A stretch of 64,000 nt of DNA from an uncultured Eggerthella sp. (GCA_900553605.1 USDX01000009.1:1-64000); one strand, 5' to 3'; numbered from the stretch's first letter, positions 24,105 through 33,532 are shown. Made by a program: numbers and translations. Notes: a model not told the origin generated them from the letters alone.

Positions 24105-25622
24105 ATGTGGCTTCGCTTTACCCTGTTTGATGTGCGTGTCGTAGCGCACTACCTTGGTGTGCTGGTTTCTTTCTTCACCATTGCATTGGCGGTGCCGTTG
24201 GTGGTCGCCATCGCAATGCAGGAATGGGAGCCGGCTTCGCGCTATCTGCTGGCGGTGGGCATTTCGCTTATCGTTGGGTCAGGCCTGCGTCTTTTGTGCG
24301 TGCAGCCGGGCAAACTCACTCATCAGCAGGCGCTTGCGGTAACCGGGCTTTCGTGGATTGTCCTGGCGTTTGTGGCTTCGGTTCCCCTGGCGCTTTCAGG
24401 CCATTACGGTTCGTACCTCGACTCCCTCATGGAAGCGGTTTCCGGACTTACCACCACGGGCGTTACGCTCGTTATCGACCTGGAGCACCTTTCTACTGCC
24501 GACAACATGTGGCGCTTCGTAATGCACCTTATCGGTGGCTTGGGCCTTATTGTTGTGGCGCTTTCACTGGGTCTTTTGGGCAAAGCCACTTCGGGCCTGT
24601 ATTCCTCAGAAGGCCGAAGCGAACACGTGCTGCCCAACATCGTGAACACGGTTCGCCTTATCAGCCGTATTTCCCTTACCGCTATTGCGGTTGCCGTGGT
24701 TATCCTGTTTGTGATGTGTGTTCTTTCCGGTATGGAGCCGGTGCGCGCCTTCTTCCACTCCTTGTGGATATCCATTTCCGGCTTCATTACCGGTGGCTTT
24801 GCTCCTACCAGCCAGTCCATCGGGTACTACCATTCGTTTGCGCTGGAAATCGTTTGTATGGTGCTTATGATTTTGGGTGCCATCAACTTCTCGCTGTACG
24901 TGAAAGCGCAGCGCGGCGAAACCGACTCCTTCTTCCGCGACTTGGAAATTCGTACAGGCTCCATCTGGCTTATCGTTGCCACCATTACGCTTATGGCTTC
25001 AACGTGCGCTTCGGGTGGCTTCTCCGATTTGATGGCGCTGCTGCGTCGCGGCGTATTCATGGTTGTGGCTGCCGCTACCACTACGGGCTTCCAGAATGTT
25101 ACGAACAACCAGCTCACTACAGTGTTTTCTTCAGGCGCGTTCCTGATTATCGCCATGTGCATGGCAATCGGCGGTTCCAGCGGAAGCACCGCCGGCGGTA
25201 TTAAGCTTTCGCGCATCGGCCTTATTGCCAAATCGATGGTTTCCACCATCAAGGAAACTCTTTCGCCTAGCACGGCGCGCGTTTCCGTTCGCTACTATCA
25301 CTTGGGGCGCAAGGTGCTTACCACCGACGCGGCAAAGTCTGCTATGACCGTTTCTGCCCTGTTCGTGGTCACGTATCTTATTGGCTCGCTTGCGGGCATT
25401 GCCCATGGCTACGATGCCATTTCTTCCATCTTCGAGTCGGTTGCCATGGCTTCCAACGGCGGCTTGAGCTCGGGCATTGTTTCTCGAGGCATGCCGCCAA
25501 CTTTGGAAGCGGTGTACATCCTTGAGATGTGGGCAGGCCGTCTGGAATTCATAACGTTGCTGGCCCTTGTCGTGAAAGTGGTTGTGTCGGTTGTGCCTCG
25601 CAGGAAGGCGGTGCGCTCGTGA
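24105..25622 (+). CDS. trkH: TrkH-type potassium uptake channel subunit
   Basis: The product has 505 residues. Four pore-loop repeats are visible, each with the filter glycine: SGLTTTGVTL, SGFITGGFAPT, AAATTTGFQNVT and MASNGGLSSG, within about ten membrane helices. TrkH passes potassium and is normally gated by the cytosolic NAD/ATP-binding TrkA, which is not encoded nearby. The start at 24105 (MWLRFTLFDVRV) has AAGGTGG upstream; a TTG at 24066 would add a non-hydrophobic tail. Its stop overlaps the GTG start of the next gene. Confidence 0.92.
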   Translation: MWLRFTLFDVRVVAHYLGVLVSFFTIALAVPLVVAIAMQEWEPASRYLLAVGISLIVGSGLRLLCVQPGKLTHQQALAVTGLSWIVLAFVASVPLALSGHYGSYLDSLMEAVSGLTTTGVTLVIDLEHLSTADNMWRFVMHLIGGLGLIVVALSLGLLGKATSGLYSSEGRSEHVLPNIVNTVRLISRISLTAIAVAVVILFVMCVLSGMEPVRAFFHSLWISISGFITGGFAPTSQSIGYYHSFALEIVCMVLMILGAINFSLYVKAQRGETDSFFRDLEIRTGSIWLIVATITLMASTCASGGFSDLMALLRRGVFMVVAAATTTGFQNVTNNQLTTVFSSGAFLIIAMCMAIGGSSGSTAGGIKLSRIGLIAKSMVSTIKETLSPSTARVSVRYYHLGRKVLTTDAAKSAMTVSALFVVTYLIGSLAGIAHGYDAISSIFESVAMASNGGLSSGIVSRGMPPTLEAVYILEMWAGRLEFITLLALVVKVVVSVVPRRKAVRS

Positions 25623-26227
25623 CGAAGCTGCTTTCAAGGCGAACCATTGTTGCGGCATGGTGCTCATGCGTGTTGGCGGTCGTGCTTCTGTGTGTCGGTG
25701 TTGCCTGGGCCGATGAGGGGCAGGAATCGTCCAAGCCCAACAATCATGTATATGTGAACCAGCTTTCCGACAGCTCGTTTTTGTATCAAACAACCATTGC
25801 CGACTTGGCTCAGGCTGACTCGTACTATGAAGGCCAAACGGTATTAGTGCAGGGCGAAGTGGTGGGCGACCGCATCAACGATGAAATGCAACCCGACAAT
25901 TGCTGGGTTACCCTGCAAGACGACGATCCCACAAACCCTAGCGTGGTTTCGGTGTTCATGACCATGGAACAAGCGAAGAACATCGACACGTACGGCAGCT
26001 ATGGCGTTACTGGCACCACGCTTCAGGTGCGTGGCACGTTCCACTTGGACTGTAGGGAGCATCAGGGTATGTCCGACATTCACGTGGAAGAGGTTTCGGC
26101 GCTTGCCGCTGGCTCTGAAAACAAGCCGGGGATGGATCCGAAGCTTTTCGGTCTTGGTATCGTTTCGGTGCTGGCTGGCTTGGCGCTGTTGGCTCTGTAC
26201 CAATCTAAACGAGAGGGGACGCTGTAA
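25619..26227 (+). CDS. Secreted or membrane-anchored OB-fold-like protein
   Basis: The product has 202 residues. An N-terminal signal/anchor helix (AAWCSCVLAVVLLCVGVAWA) is followed by an extracytoplasmic domain with the pattern YYEGQTVLVQGEVVGDRI, then CWVTLQDDD and TTLQVRGTFH, like OB-fold nucleic-acid/CcmE-type domains. A second helix (FGLGIVSVLAGLALLALY) lies at the C-terminus. The GTG start overlaps the trkH stop (GTGA at 25619-25622), and its stop abuts the rsgA ATG, so the three are coupled. Function unknown. Confidence 0.75.
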   Translation: MTKLLSRRTIVAAWCSCVLAVVLLCVGVAWADEGQESSKPNNHVYVNQLSDSSFLYQTTIADLAQADSYYEGQTVLVQGEVVGDRINDEMQPDNCWVTLQDDDPTNPSVVSVFMTMEQAKNIDTYGSYGVTGTTLQVRGTFHLDCREHQGMSDIHVEEVSALAAGSENKPGMDPKLFGLGIVSVLAGLALLALYQSKREGTL

Positions 26228-27210
26228 TGGAAACTCCAGCCGTCGAAACCGGAGTGGTGGTGAAGCTCGATAGAGGCTTCCCCTTGGTTCGTTTGGGCGA
26301 TGGCCGTGAGCTTCGTTGCGAGCATGCCACTTCCTTGGTGAAGGGCAGCGATCAGCGTGCGGTGGTGGGCGATGCAGTGCGCATTTCCCTTCCCGACGGG
26401 CATGACAAGGGCATCATCGAGGAGACGCTGCCCAGGCGCACGTCGTTTGTGCGCAAAGACCCTACCGAACGGGCCCTTCCGCAAACGTTGGCTGCCAACT
26501 TCGACCTGGTTATCATCGCCCAGCCCATTGAAGACATCAACACACGCCGCCTGGAGCGCGAGCTTGTCTTGGCCCACGAAACGGGAGCGGAAGTGCTGGT
26601 GGCGCTTACCAAGGCCGACCTGATGGCCTCGCCCGCTGAAGTGGAAGAAGTGCGCTCGCATATCGATGGGTTCGTGGGCAATGACGAACTGCTGGCCATT
26701 TCCGACCGCGATGAGGCGTCGGTGCAGCGCCTTGCCCAGATAATTGCCGAGGGCGACAAAACCGCAGTGCTTATCGGCAGGTCGGGTGTGGGCAAGTCGA
26801 GCCTGGTGAATATGCTCGTAGGCAGTGACATCCAGAAAACCACTGCTGTGCGCGGCGATGGCAAGGGCAGGCACACCACCGTTTCTCGCGAGATTATCTA
26901 TCTGCCGACGGGTGGCCGCATTATCGACATGCCTGGCGTGCGCGGCTTGGGGCTTTGGGATGCCGACGAAGGCATTGGCGCTGCGTTTTCGGACATTGAA
27001 GAGATTGCCGCTTCATGCCGTTTTCGCGATTGCACCCACACCAACGAGCCGGGATGCGCTGTCCGAGCCGCCGTTGAGTCGGGCGATTTAGCGGCAGAAC
27101 GTCTAGAATCGTACGTACGCCTTCGCGAAGAAAGCGCTCAGGTGAAAACCCGCCGTGAAGAGGCGGAGCGCATTCGCAGCCGTCGAGGACATCCTCGCCG
27201 AAGGCGTTAA
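26227..27210 (+). CDS. rsgA: Ribosome small-subunit-dependent GTPase A
   Basis: The product has 327 residues. RsgA is a circularly permuted GTPase that helps the maturing 30S subunit. After an N-terminal OB domain, the motifs appear in permuted order: G4 VALTKADL, then G1 LIGRSGVGKSSLVNML, then G3 IIDMPGVRG. A zinc-binding C-terminal domain CRFRDCTHTNEPGC follows. The extra C-terminal tail is rich in Arg/Glu. It is third in the trkH operon and followed by a strong terminator. Confidence 0.95.
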   Translation: METPAVETGVVVKLDRGFPLVRLGDGRELRCEHATSLVKGSDQRAVVGDAVRISLPDGHDKGIIEETLPRRTSFVRKDPTERALPQTLAANFDLVIIAQPIEDINTRRLERELVLAHETGAEVLVALTKADLMASPAEVEEVRSHIDGFVGNDELLAISDRDEASVQRLAQIIAEGDKTAVLIGRSGVGKSSLVNMLVGSDIQKTTAVRGDGKGRHTTVSREIIYLPTGGRIIDMPGVRGLGLWDADEGIGAAFSDIEEIAASCRFRDCTHTNEPGCAVRAAVESGDLAAERLESYVRLREESAQVKTRREEAERIRSRRGHPRRRR

Positions 27211-27257
27211 GAGCCGTGAAACCAAGCGCTCTTTCCGATGCGCTACAATATTATGTG

Positions 27258-27286
27258 CAACATCCCATCATGGGATGTTGTTTTTC
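27258..27286 (+). terminator. Intrinsic terminator after rsgA
   Basis: The perfect stem caacatccca (27258-27267) / tgggatgttg (27271-27280) has a 3-base loop and is followed by ttttt. Confidence 0.9.
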
Positions 27287-27326
27287 TAAGGGGCCTGCAT
27301 AGGGCGGGCCGCAAAGAGGGGGACCC

Positions 27327-28673
27327 ATGAATCCTGCAGTGATCATACCTACCTTCCACACCGCGCCTACAAAGCGCGGCGCTTCAAAGCCTTCCAACCT
27401 GTACGACCATCCTACGCCCCTGAACGAACAGGGCACGTTGGGCAGGTGCTTGAACTCGTTGCAACAAGTGCGCGGTTTGGGCCAGGTAATTATTTTGGTT
27501 GCCGCCGAGGGTGGCGTGGAAGACGAAGCCGCCAAGAAGGTTCAAAACATTGCCAACCAGTTCCCCCAAATGCACACGTTGGTAATTGGGCGCGCTGAAG
27601 CTGAGATTGTTCAGCAACGTTTGGACCAGCTGGGCTTCGGTGGTCAGCAAGAGGCTATTGGCCTTACGGGCTATTCCGCCATTCGCAACCTCGGTTTGGT
27701 TGTTGCCCAGGTGTTGGGATTCGATTCGGTGGTGTTCATCGACGACGATGAAACTATCGAAGACGAGGCATTTCTGGAAAAGGCCATGTACGGCCTGGGC
27801 AAGCTCACCAAGAAGGGCATTCCCATCCTTGCTAAATCGGGCTTCTACTTCAACGATGAAGGCACTTACTACTCGAAGAGCCAGAACCGTTGGTACAACC
27901 ATTTTTGGCAGCAGGGTCGCGCGTTCAATAATTGGATCAGCAAGGCCATGTCCGGCCCGCGCCTTTCTCGCTCCAACCATGTATGCGGTGGCTGCTTGGC
28001 GCTGCATCGCGAAACGTATCGCCGTTTGAGCTTTGACCCGTGGATTCTTCGCGGCGAAGACTTGGACTATTTGCTCAACCTGCGTATGTACGGTTCCGAC
28101 ATCTGGTTCGACAATCAGTGGTCACTGACGCACCGTCCTCCGCGCGACAGGCACGAAGGCCATCGTTTCTATCGTGACATATTCCGCTGGGTGTACGAGT
28201 ACTACAAAATTGAGTTCAGCCGCGCGCAGATCGACCTTCTGCAGATCAAGCCCTCTTCGCTTATGCCGTATCCTGGTCCGTTTTTGGAGCCGGGCATCAC
28301 CAAGCGCATCAAGCGTACGGCGTTCCTGCGTTCATTGGCTCGCCCCGACAAGAAGCGCTATCGCGAAGGCGCCAAGGCTGCTGCTGGCGAGGCAACCGAA
28401 TATGCTCAGGAACACTGCATGAAGTACTTCGAGTTCCAGTACACCTGGGGCGATATCATGGCGCGCATGGAAAGCGATGGCGGTTTGCGCCAAGCACTGG
28501 TGCAGGCGGCCATTGCCCGCCAGTCGGGCGGGGAAGTGGTGGTTGAAGCCGCTGCTCCGGCGGGCGCATCGGCAGATGGTGCGGGCAGCGCTTCCGACTT
28601 GCTGGAACCTGCTGTCGCCAACCTTGATCCGGGCATGACTGCCGAGATCAGGCTTAACATCAACGAAGAATAG
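27327..28673 (+). CDS. GT-A fold glycosyltransferase (family 2-like)
   Basis: The product has 448 residues. The nucleotide-sugar domain contains VIIPTFHTAP at the N-terminus and the metal-binding DxD block VVFIDDDETIED (about residues 133-144). Acceptor-side motifs CGGCLALHRETY and LRGEDLDYLLNLRMYG follow. The C-terminus is Ala/Gly-rich (AAPAGASADGAGSAS) and probably flexible. There is no membrane helix. GAGGGGG precedes the ATG. No polysaccharide cluster surrounds it, so its sugar and acceptor are unknown; glycosylglycerate-type osmolyte synthesis is one possibility in the family. Confidence 0.8.
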   Translation: MNPAVIIPTFHTAPTKRGASKPSNLYDHPTPLNEQGTLGRCLNSLQQVRGLGQVIILVAAEGGVEDEAAKKVQNIANQFPQMHTLVIGRAEAEIVQQRLDQLGFGGQQEAIGLTGYSAIRNLGLVVAQVLGFDSVVFIDDDETIEDEAFLEKAMYGLGKLTKKGIPILAKSGFYFNDEGTYYSKSQNRWYNHFWQQGRAFNNWISKAMSGPRLSRSNHVCGGCLALHRETYRRLSFDPWILRGEDLDYLLNLRMYGSDIWFDNQWSLTHRPPRDRHEGHRFYRDIFRWVYEYYKIEFSRAQIDLLQIKPSSLMPYPGPFLEPGITKRIKRTAFLRSLARPDKKRYREGAKAAAGEATEYAQEHCMKYFEFQYTWGDIMARMESDGGLRQALVQAAIARQSGGEVVVEAAAPAGASADGAGSASDLLEPAVANLDPGMTAEIRLNINEE

Positions 28674-28687
28674 GATTTGCGCACTTC

Positions 28688-29533
28688 ATGGAAACCTTTG
28701 TGATTACCGCAGCAGTTGGCGTAGTTGTTGGCATTTTGTCGGGCTTGCTGGGTATCGGAGGAGGAACCTTGATGGTTCCCCTGTTCCGCTTGGGTTTCGG
28801 GCTTTCGGCTCTTGCCTCTACGGCAACTTCGCTGTTCACCATCATTCCCACCTCGCTGGTGGGTTTTATCACCCATATCAAGAACAAGACGTGCATTCCC
28901 CAGCTGGGCATTGTGTGCGGCTTGGCTGGCGCATGTACCAGCCCTTTGGGCGTGCACCTGGCAAATATGTCGCCGGCATGGATGGTTATGCTGGCAGCGG
29001 CAATTATCATTGGTTTTTCGTCGTTCAAGATGTTTCGCAAGGCTGCGCGCATGCCAAAGAACCCCGCTTCGGGCAAGGCCATGGGCGTCGATGTGGAAAA
29101 AGCGGCCGTTAAGGCCGCGGTCATCGAAGAAGGCTTGGGCGAAGAAGGGTTCAAGCTTACGCGCAAGAATCTGCCTGTTGCTATCGGCATTGGCCTAACC
29201 GCGGGCCTGGCCTCAGGTTACGTGGGTGTTGGCGGTGGCTTCCTGATGGTGCCCCTGTTTATTTCTGTGCTGGGCGTTATGATGCGCAAGGCATCGGGTA
29301 CGTCTTTGGTTGCCATCATGATCTTGGCCATTCCCGGCGTTGTCTATCAGGGCATGCTGGGCAACATCGACTACCTTGCGGGTATAGCCATGGCGGCGGG
29401 CAGCATCCCCGGTGCGGTGATTGGTGCAAACCTCATCCGTCGTGTTCCCGAGCGACAGCTGCGCATTGCTTTTGGTGTATTTTTGCTTATCAGCGCAGTA
29501 GTGCTGCTGGGCAACGAGGTAGCTGCACTGTAA
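28688..29533 (+). CDS. TSUP family (TauE/SafE-like) membrane transporter
   Basis: The product has 281 residues with about eight helices in two homologous halves. Each half opens with the family glycine motif: VVVGILSGLLGIGGGTLMVPL near residue 11 and LASGYVGVGGGFLMVPLF near residue 177. Members export sulfite, sulfonates or related anions. A long hydrophilic cytoplasmic loop of about 50 residues (MPKNPASGKAMGVDV and onward) separates the halves. The gene starts 14 bp after the glycosyltransferase stop, so they may be co-transcribed. Substrate unknown. Confidence 0.88.
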   Translation: METFVITAAVGVVVGILSGLLGIGGGTLMVPLFRLGFGLSALASTATSLFTIIPTSLVGFITHIKNKTCIPQLGIVCGLAGACTSPLGVHLANMSPAWMVMLAAAIIIGFSSFKMFRKAARMPKNPASGKAMGVDVEKAAVKAAVIEEGLGEEGFKLTRKNLPVAIGIGLTAGLASGYVGVGGGFLMVPLFISVLGVMMRKASGTSLVAIMILAIPGVVYQGMLGNIDYLAGIAMAAGSIPGAVIGANLIRRVPERQLRIAFGVFLLISAVVLLGNEVAAL

Positions 29534-29606
29534 TATGCTATGGTCACATTACCTGCGACGTGTATGGCGCAGGTGGAAGTAGCTCCCGTTTTTCGGAGGA
29601 TCGTTT

Positions 29607-30899
29607 ATGGCCTACCCTCGCCACAACGTCACCATTTTTCTTGAAATTGCTTCGCTGTGCATGGCGCTCATCTGCGGCTGTGTTTTGGGCTGGGCTATGT
29701 TCGGCCCCGAAACCAACTATTTGGTGCTCACCATTTCGGGCGCTTTGTTTACGGCGTTCCTGCTCATTACCATTGCCTTGATCCTCGACCCCGACCGCAT
29801 CCGTGCAAACCAGTCTATGTCGGTGCTGAACCTGGCAAGCGCAACGCTGGAAGCCATGCAGGAAGGCTTCACGTCGGAAGCTGCCCAGAAGGTATGCGAG
29901 ATACTGCTCCCTTCCACTTCGGCATGCGCTGTTGCCATCACCGACCGCGAAGTGGTTTTGGGCTATGCTGGCGCTGGCAGGGAAGAGCTGGGTGAATTGG
30001 GCGGGCATATCCGCACGGCTGGCACGAAGCGCACTGTGCAGGATGGCAAAACCCGTGTGTTGCGCTCGCAGCTTGAAGTGGGCTTGCCTGTTCCCATGAG
30101 TGCCATTCAGGCCGCCATTATCGTTCCCTTGAAGATGGGGTCTTCCATTCAGGGTACGTTGAAGTTCTACTACCCCAAGCCTTCGCGCATTTCTGAAACG
30201 CAGATTTCCGTTGCTGAAGGCTTTGGCCAGCTACTTTCCACGCAGATTGCCGCTTTGCAGCTTGAAGAGCAGAAGAAACTTGCCACCAGCATGGAGCTCA
30301 AGGCGCTGCAGAGCCAGATCAACCCGCACTTCCTGTTCAATATCATCAACACCATGGCATCGTTGGTACGCACCGACCCCAACAAGGCTCGCGTCATGTT
30401 GCGTGAGTTTGCAGTGTTCTATCGTCAGACGCTCGAAAACAGCTCGGATCTTATTTCCCTTTCGCGCGAGGTTGAGCAAACGGTGCGCTACCTTTCGCTT
30501 GAGCAGGCACGTTTCGGCGAAGATCGCCTGGCGGTGGAAGTTGATATCGGCGAAGAGGTGCGCGCTATGCAGGTGCCCGCCTTCATGGTTCAGCCGCTGG
30601 TTGAAAATGCTGTAAAGCACGCCATGCCTGCGGAAGGCAAACTCACCATTTCCATTTCTGGCACCCTCGATGGCGACGATGTGTACTTGCATGTAAACGA
30701 CGACGGTATCGGTATGAAGGAAGATGCCTTGAAGAATATCATGGCGCCGAAATCCGAAACCGGCCTGGGCATTGCCGTAAAGAATATCAACGACCGACTG
30801 CGTGGCTACTACGGTGAGAAGGCTTATATGGATATCCAAAGTGAGCTGGGCAAGGGAACTTCTGTTACCCTGTTCCTTCCCGATTGCGCGAATCTGTAG
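29607..30899 (+). CDS. LytS/YehU-type sensor histidine kinase
   Basis: The product has 430 residues. Two N-terminal helices (FLEIASLCMALICGCVLGWAM and YLVLTISGALFTAFLLITIALIL) are followed by a GAF-like domain (MQEGFTSEAAQKVCEILLP and onward), then the His_kinase domain with phospho-acceptor His241 in QINPHFLFNIINT. The HATPase follows with VQPLVENAVKHAM (N box), VNDDGIGM (G1) and GLGIAVKNINDRL (G2). It pairs with the LytTR regulator downstream. GAF-containing LytS kinases sense small molecules or cell envelope state; the signal is not evident. Confidence 0.93.
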   Translation: MAYPRHNVTIFLEIASLCMALICGCVLGWAMFGPETNYLVLTISGALFTAFLLITIALILDPDRIRANQSMSVLNLASATLEAMQEGFTSEAAQKVCEILLPSTSACAVAITDREVVLGYAGAGREELGELGGHIRTAGTKRTVQDGKTRVLRSQLEVGLPVPMSAIQAAIIVPLKMGSSIQGTLKFYYPKPSRISETQISVAEGFGQLLSTQIAALQLEEQKKLATSMELKALQSQINPHFLFNIINTMASLVRTDPNKARVMLREFAVFYRQTLENSSDLISLSREVEQTVRYLSLEQARFGEDRLAVEVDIGEEVRAMQVPAFMVQPLVENAVKHAMPAEGKLTISISGTLDGDDVYLHVNDDGIGMKEDALKNIMAPKSETGLGIAVKNINDRLRGYYGEKAYMDIQSELGKGTSVTLFLPDCANL

Positions 30900-30997
30900 A
30901 AGCGTTGCCTGACAAGAGCTTTGCAGATAGGTCGGCGCATATTCGGTAAGTGGTCTATAATAGGAATGATAAATTCACGAAACACGAGGAGGTTGCG

Positions 30998-31711
30998 TTG
31001 CTGAAGGCAATTATCGTTGATGACGAAGCGCCAGCGCGTTCCGAGTTGCGCTTCCTGCTAGGCGAACTCAACCAGACTGAAGTTGTTGCCGAGGCCGCAA
31101 GCGTCCGCGAGGCTATCGAAAAGCTCAAGGAATACCCTTGCGACGTTATGTTCTTGGATATCAACATGCCCGAGGCTACCGGTATTCAGCTCGCAGAGGC
31201 TCTGCAGCATTTGAAGTACCCGCCTGCCGTGGTATTCGTTACTGCTTATAGCGAATTTGCCCTGGATGCGTTCAAGGTCAATGCCATCGATTACCTGGTT
31301 AAGCCTGTTGAAACCGAGCGTCTTTCCCATGCTCTTGCCCGTGTGCGCGAACATGTGCTGCTTCATGCAAAGGCCCAGAAGGCTGAGCGCATTCCCGTTG
31401 AAAAGGGTGGCAAGAAGATCCTCATCAACATCGATGACATTCGCTATGTTATGGCGCGCGACGATTATGCGTACCTGCAAACTGGCGTTGACCGTTTCTT
31501 CTCTACCGTAAGCTTGGCTCAGCTGGAAAAAACGCTCGATGGTCACGGTTTCTTCCGCGTCCATCGCGGCTACTTGGTTAACCTTGCGCTGGTCAAGGAA
31601 GTTGAGCCCCAGTCGGGCGGCACCTTGCTTCTTACGCTCGACGGCGTAGACGAGAAGATTCCTGTTTCCCGTCGTCGCGTATCTTCCCTCAAGAAGGCGC
31701 TTGGTCTGTAA
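30998..31711 (+). CDS. LytTR-family response regulator
   Basis: The product has 237 residues. The receiver domain begins KAIIVDDEAPARSEL, with phospho-acceptor Asp54 (MFLDINMP) and switch Lys in YLVKPVE. The C-terminal LytTR DNA-binding domain spans about 135-237 (ILINIDDIRYVMARDDYAYLQ, FFRVHRGYLVNL, IPVSRRRVSSLKKALGL). The start was set to TTG at 30998 because GAGGAGG lies five bases upstream; the frame is open further up, but without a site. A TATAAT sequence at 30956-30961 may give it its own promoter, in addition to read-through from the kinase. Confidence 0.92.
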   Translation: MLKAIIVDDEAPARSELRFLLGELNQTEVVAEAASVREAIEKLKEYPCDVMFLDINMPEATGIQLAEALQHLKYPPAVVFVTAYSEFALDAFKVNAIDYLVKPVETERLSHALARVREHVLLHAKAQKAERIPVEKGGKKILINIDDIRYVMARDDYAYLQTGVDRFFSTVSLAQLEKTLDGHGFFRVHRGYLVNLALVKEVEPQSGGTLLLTLDGVDEKIPVSRRRVSSLKKALGL

Positions 31712-31801
31712 TCGCTCTTTGCGTTTGGCTGAAGGGTGCGTTGTTGCAGTACGGCTTTGCGTGCTCCCGTGCGCGGTATCATATGCTTCAACTAATTGGT
31801 T

Positions 31802-31832
31802 GGGTCGGCATCAAGCCGGCCCTTCTTTTGTT
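31802..31832 (+). terminator. Intrinsic terminator after the LytTR regulator
   Basis: The stem gggtcggc (31802-31809) / gccggccc (31815-31822) is followed by ttcttttgtttt. Confidence 0.75.
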
Positions 31833-31894
31833 TTATCGGCCTTCACCAATGTTGGCCGATTCCTATTTCTTCGGTTTCCGCCGAGCGCGGAGAT

Positions 31895-32100
31895 GGGCGC
31901 CCTCTCGTGGAAACGCCAGTGCCGTGGCCGGTATGGCCAGCTCCCATGTCGGGTTGCCCTCGACCTCGCGAAACGCCTTAACGGGCGCGGGCTTGACGGG
32001 CTGCTGTGCGGGGCGGCCCCTCGCGGAAACGCCAGGCCGCCGCCGACAACGGAATAAGCCCGGTTGGTACGGGCAGTACCTTCGCGGAAACGCCCCTTCG
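31895..32100. repeat. Degenerate ~60-bp repeat, four units
   Basis: The core tcgcggaaacgcc recurs at 31905, 31965 (one base short), 32021 and 32082, giving spacings of 60, 56 and 61. The surrounding sequence is weakly similar between units. It fills most of the gap 31833-32210; no gene is supportable there. Confidence 0.55.
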
Positions 32101-32210
32101 GCGGCGCGAAGTGAGTAATGCCCGCTTTGCCGTTTTACTCATGGGTTCGTGAATGGTAATGTGCAGTCTTGCCTCTGAATGCAGACCATTTTGAAAGAAG
32201 ATAATTCGTC

Positions 32211-32909
32211 ATGTCCGAAACCTTTATTTCCCTGAATCCCAAGCGCGATGTGGCGCTGTTCGATTTGGACGGCACGGTGCTCGACACCTATGCTCCCATT
32301 TTGGAAAGCATGCGCTACGCAACCAAGACGGTGTTTGGGGAAGCCCTGCCCGACAGCAAGCTTGTTTCCATGGTTGGACAGCCCCTGGTAACTCAGATGC
32401 AAGCGTTTGCCGCCGAACAGGGTTGTGGCCCTGAGGTCGCCGACGAACTGACACGCGTCTATCGCGAATACAATGAGCGAGACTTGGACGAAAAATCTTT
32501 CCCGTTCCCGGGCATACCCGAGGCGATTGCCTCTTTGAAGAATGCGGGCTTCACGGTTGGTGTGGTTACATCGAAGCGCGCTGTCTTGGCCACGAAGAGC
32601 CTGAAGGCTCACGGGCTGTTCGATGCGTTTGCCTGCGTGAATGGCGCCGAAGACAGCACTGCCCACAAGCCCGACCCCGATCCGTTGCTGACAGCAGCAA
32701 AGAAACTTGGCGTTTCGCCTGATAGATGCGTATATGTGGGCGACAGTCCCTACGACTTACAGGCTGCTCATGCCGCAAATATGCCAAGTGTGGGAGTTAC
32801 CTGGGGCAAGTTCTTCGGGCGCGACATATTGCTCGAGCAAATGCCCAGCGTGCTTATTGCGAGTCCCGAAGAGCTGGTCGGCGCGGTCGAGTTCGCCGCA
32901 ATCCATTAA
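32211..32909 (+). CDS. HAD-family hydrolase (phosphoglycolate phosphatase-like)
   Basis: The product has 232 residues. Motif I VALFDLDGTVLDTY gives the aspartate nucleophile and acid. The small helical cap follows, then motif II VGVVTSKRAV, motif III Lys in HKPDPDPLL, and motif IV CVYVGDSPYDLQAA. This is the usual layout of Gph-type sugar-phosphate phosphatases. Its last 13 codons, with the stop, form the first unit of a 40-bp tandem array that continues downstream. The substrate cannot be read. Confidence 0.9.
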   Translation: MSETFISLNPKRDVALFDLDGTVLDTYAPILESMRYATKTVFGEALPDSKLVSMVGQPLVTQMQAFAAEQGCGPEVADELTRVYREYNERDLDEKSFPFPGIPEAIASLKNAGFTVGVVTSKRAVLATKSLKAHGLFDAFACVNGAEDSTAHKPDPDPLLTAAKKLGVSPDRCVYVGDSPYDLQAAHAANMPSVGVTWGKFFGRDILLEQMPSVLIASPEELVGAVEFAAIH

Positions 32910-33110
32910 AGATCTGGTTGGCGTGGTTGGGCTTGCTGTGACCCATTAATAGGTTGGTCGGTGTGGCTGAGCCTGCTGTAGCCCATCAACAGGTTGGTCG
33001 GCACTGTTGAGCCTGCTGCAGCCCATCAATTGGTTGGTCGGTGCGGTCGAGTTCGCCGTATTTTATTAACGGGCCAGTCGCGCGCGGTCGAATTCGCCAC
33101 AATCCATTAA
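32871..33110. repeat. 40-bp tandem repeat spanning the HAD gene stop codon, six units
   Basis: Units run 32871-32909, 32910-32949, 32950-32989, 32990-33029, 33030-33069 and 33070-33110. Each starts near ggttggtcggtgcgg and ends attaa or atcaa, so the HAD stop is the end of unit 1. Unit 6 (ending aatccattaa) resembles unit 1 most closely. The array separates the gene from its terminator. Confidence 0.85.
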
Positions 33111-33114
33111 AGTG

Positions 33115-33150
33115 AAAGCCGGGAGAGCTGTCTCTCCCGGCTTTTGTTGT
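33115..33150 (+). terminator. Intrinsic terminator of the HAD gene
   Basis: The stem aaagccgggagag (33115-33127) / ctctcccggcttt (33132-33144) is followed by tgttgt. It lies about 200 bp from the stop, displaced by the repeat array. The stretch 33151-33532 beyond it holds no supportable gene. Confidence 0.85.
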
Positions 33151-33532
33151 ATTGTGGCGCTAAGTCCGCATGCAGCACCGCCATTCGTTCGCACCGATCT
33201 TGATCAGCGCGAGGCTAGCTAAGGCTGAGCGCAAGGGGGGCTATGTTCGCGGGAGACTTCCGTCTTTCGTGTAGTGCTGGGGTGGAATGGAAGCTTGCGA
33301 CGCCTGTCTTTCTGCGCAGGTGGCGAATTGGCCTTCGGGCTCCAGGCGGGGCTTGCCCTCCAAGCCGAAGTGCGCCTTCGTGCCCCATGTTGCATCGAAC
33401 CGCACGCAGGGGCTCGCCCATACCAGGGACGCGTGCACGGAGCGCACATTGGGTCGCACGCAGGGAAACTAGGGGCGTCTGCCCCGAGCAGATGATCAGG
33501 TGGTGCTTTGACCACGTGGAAAGGGGATTGCT

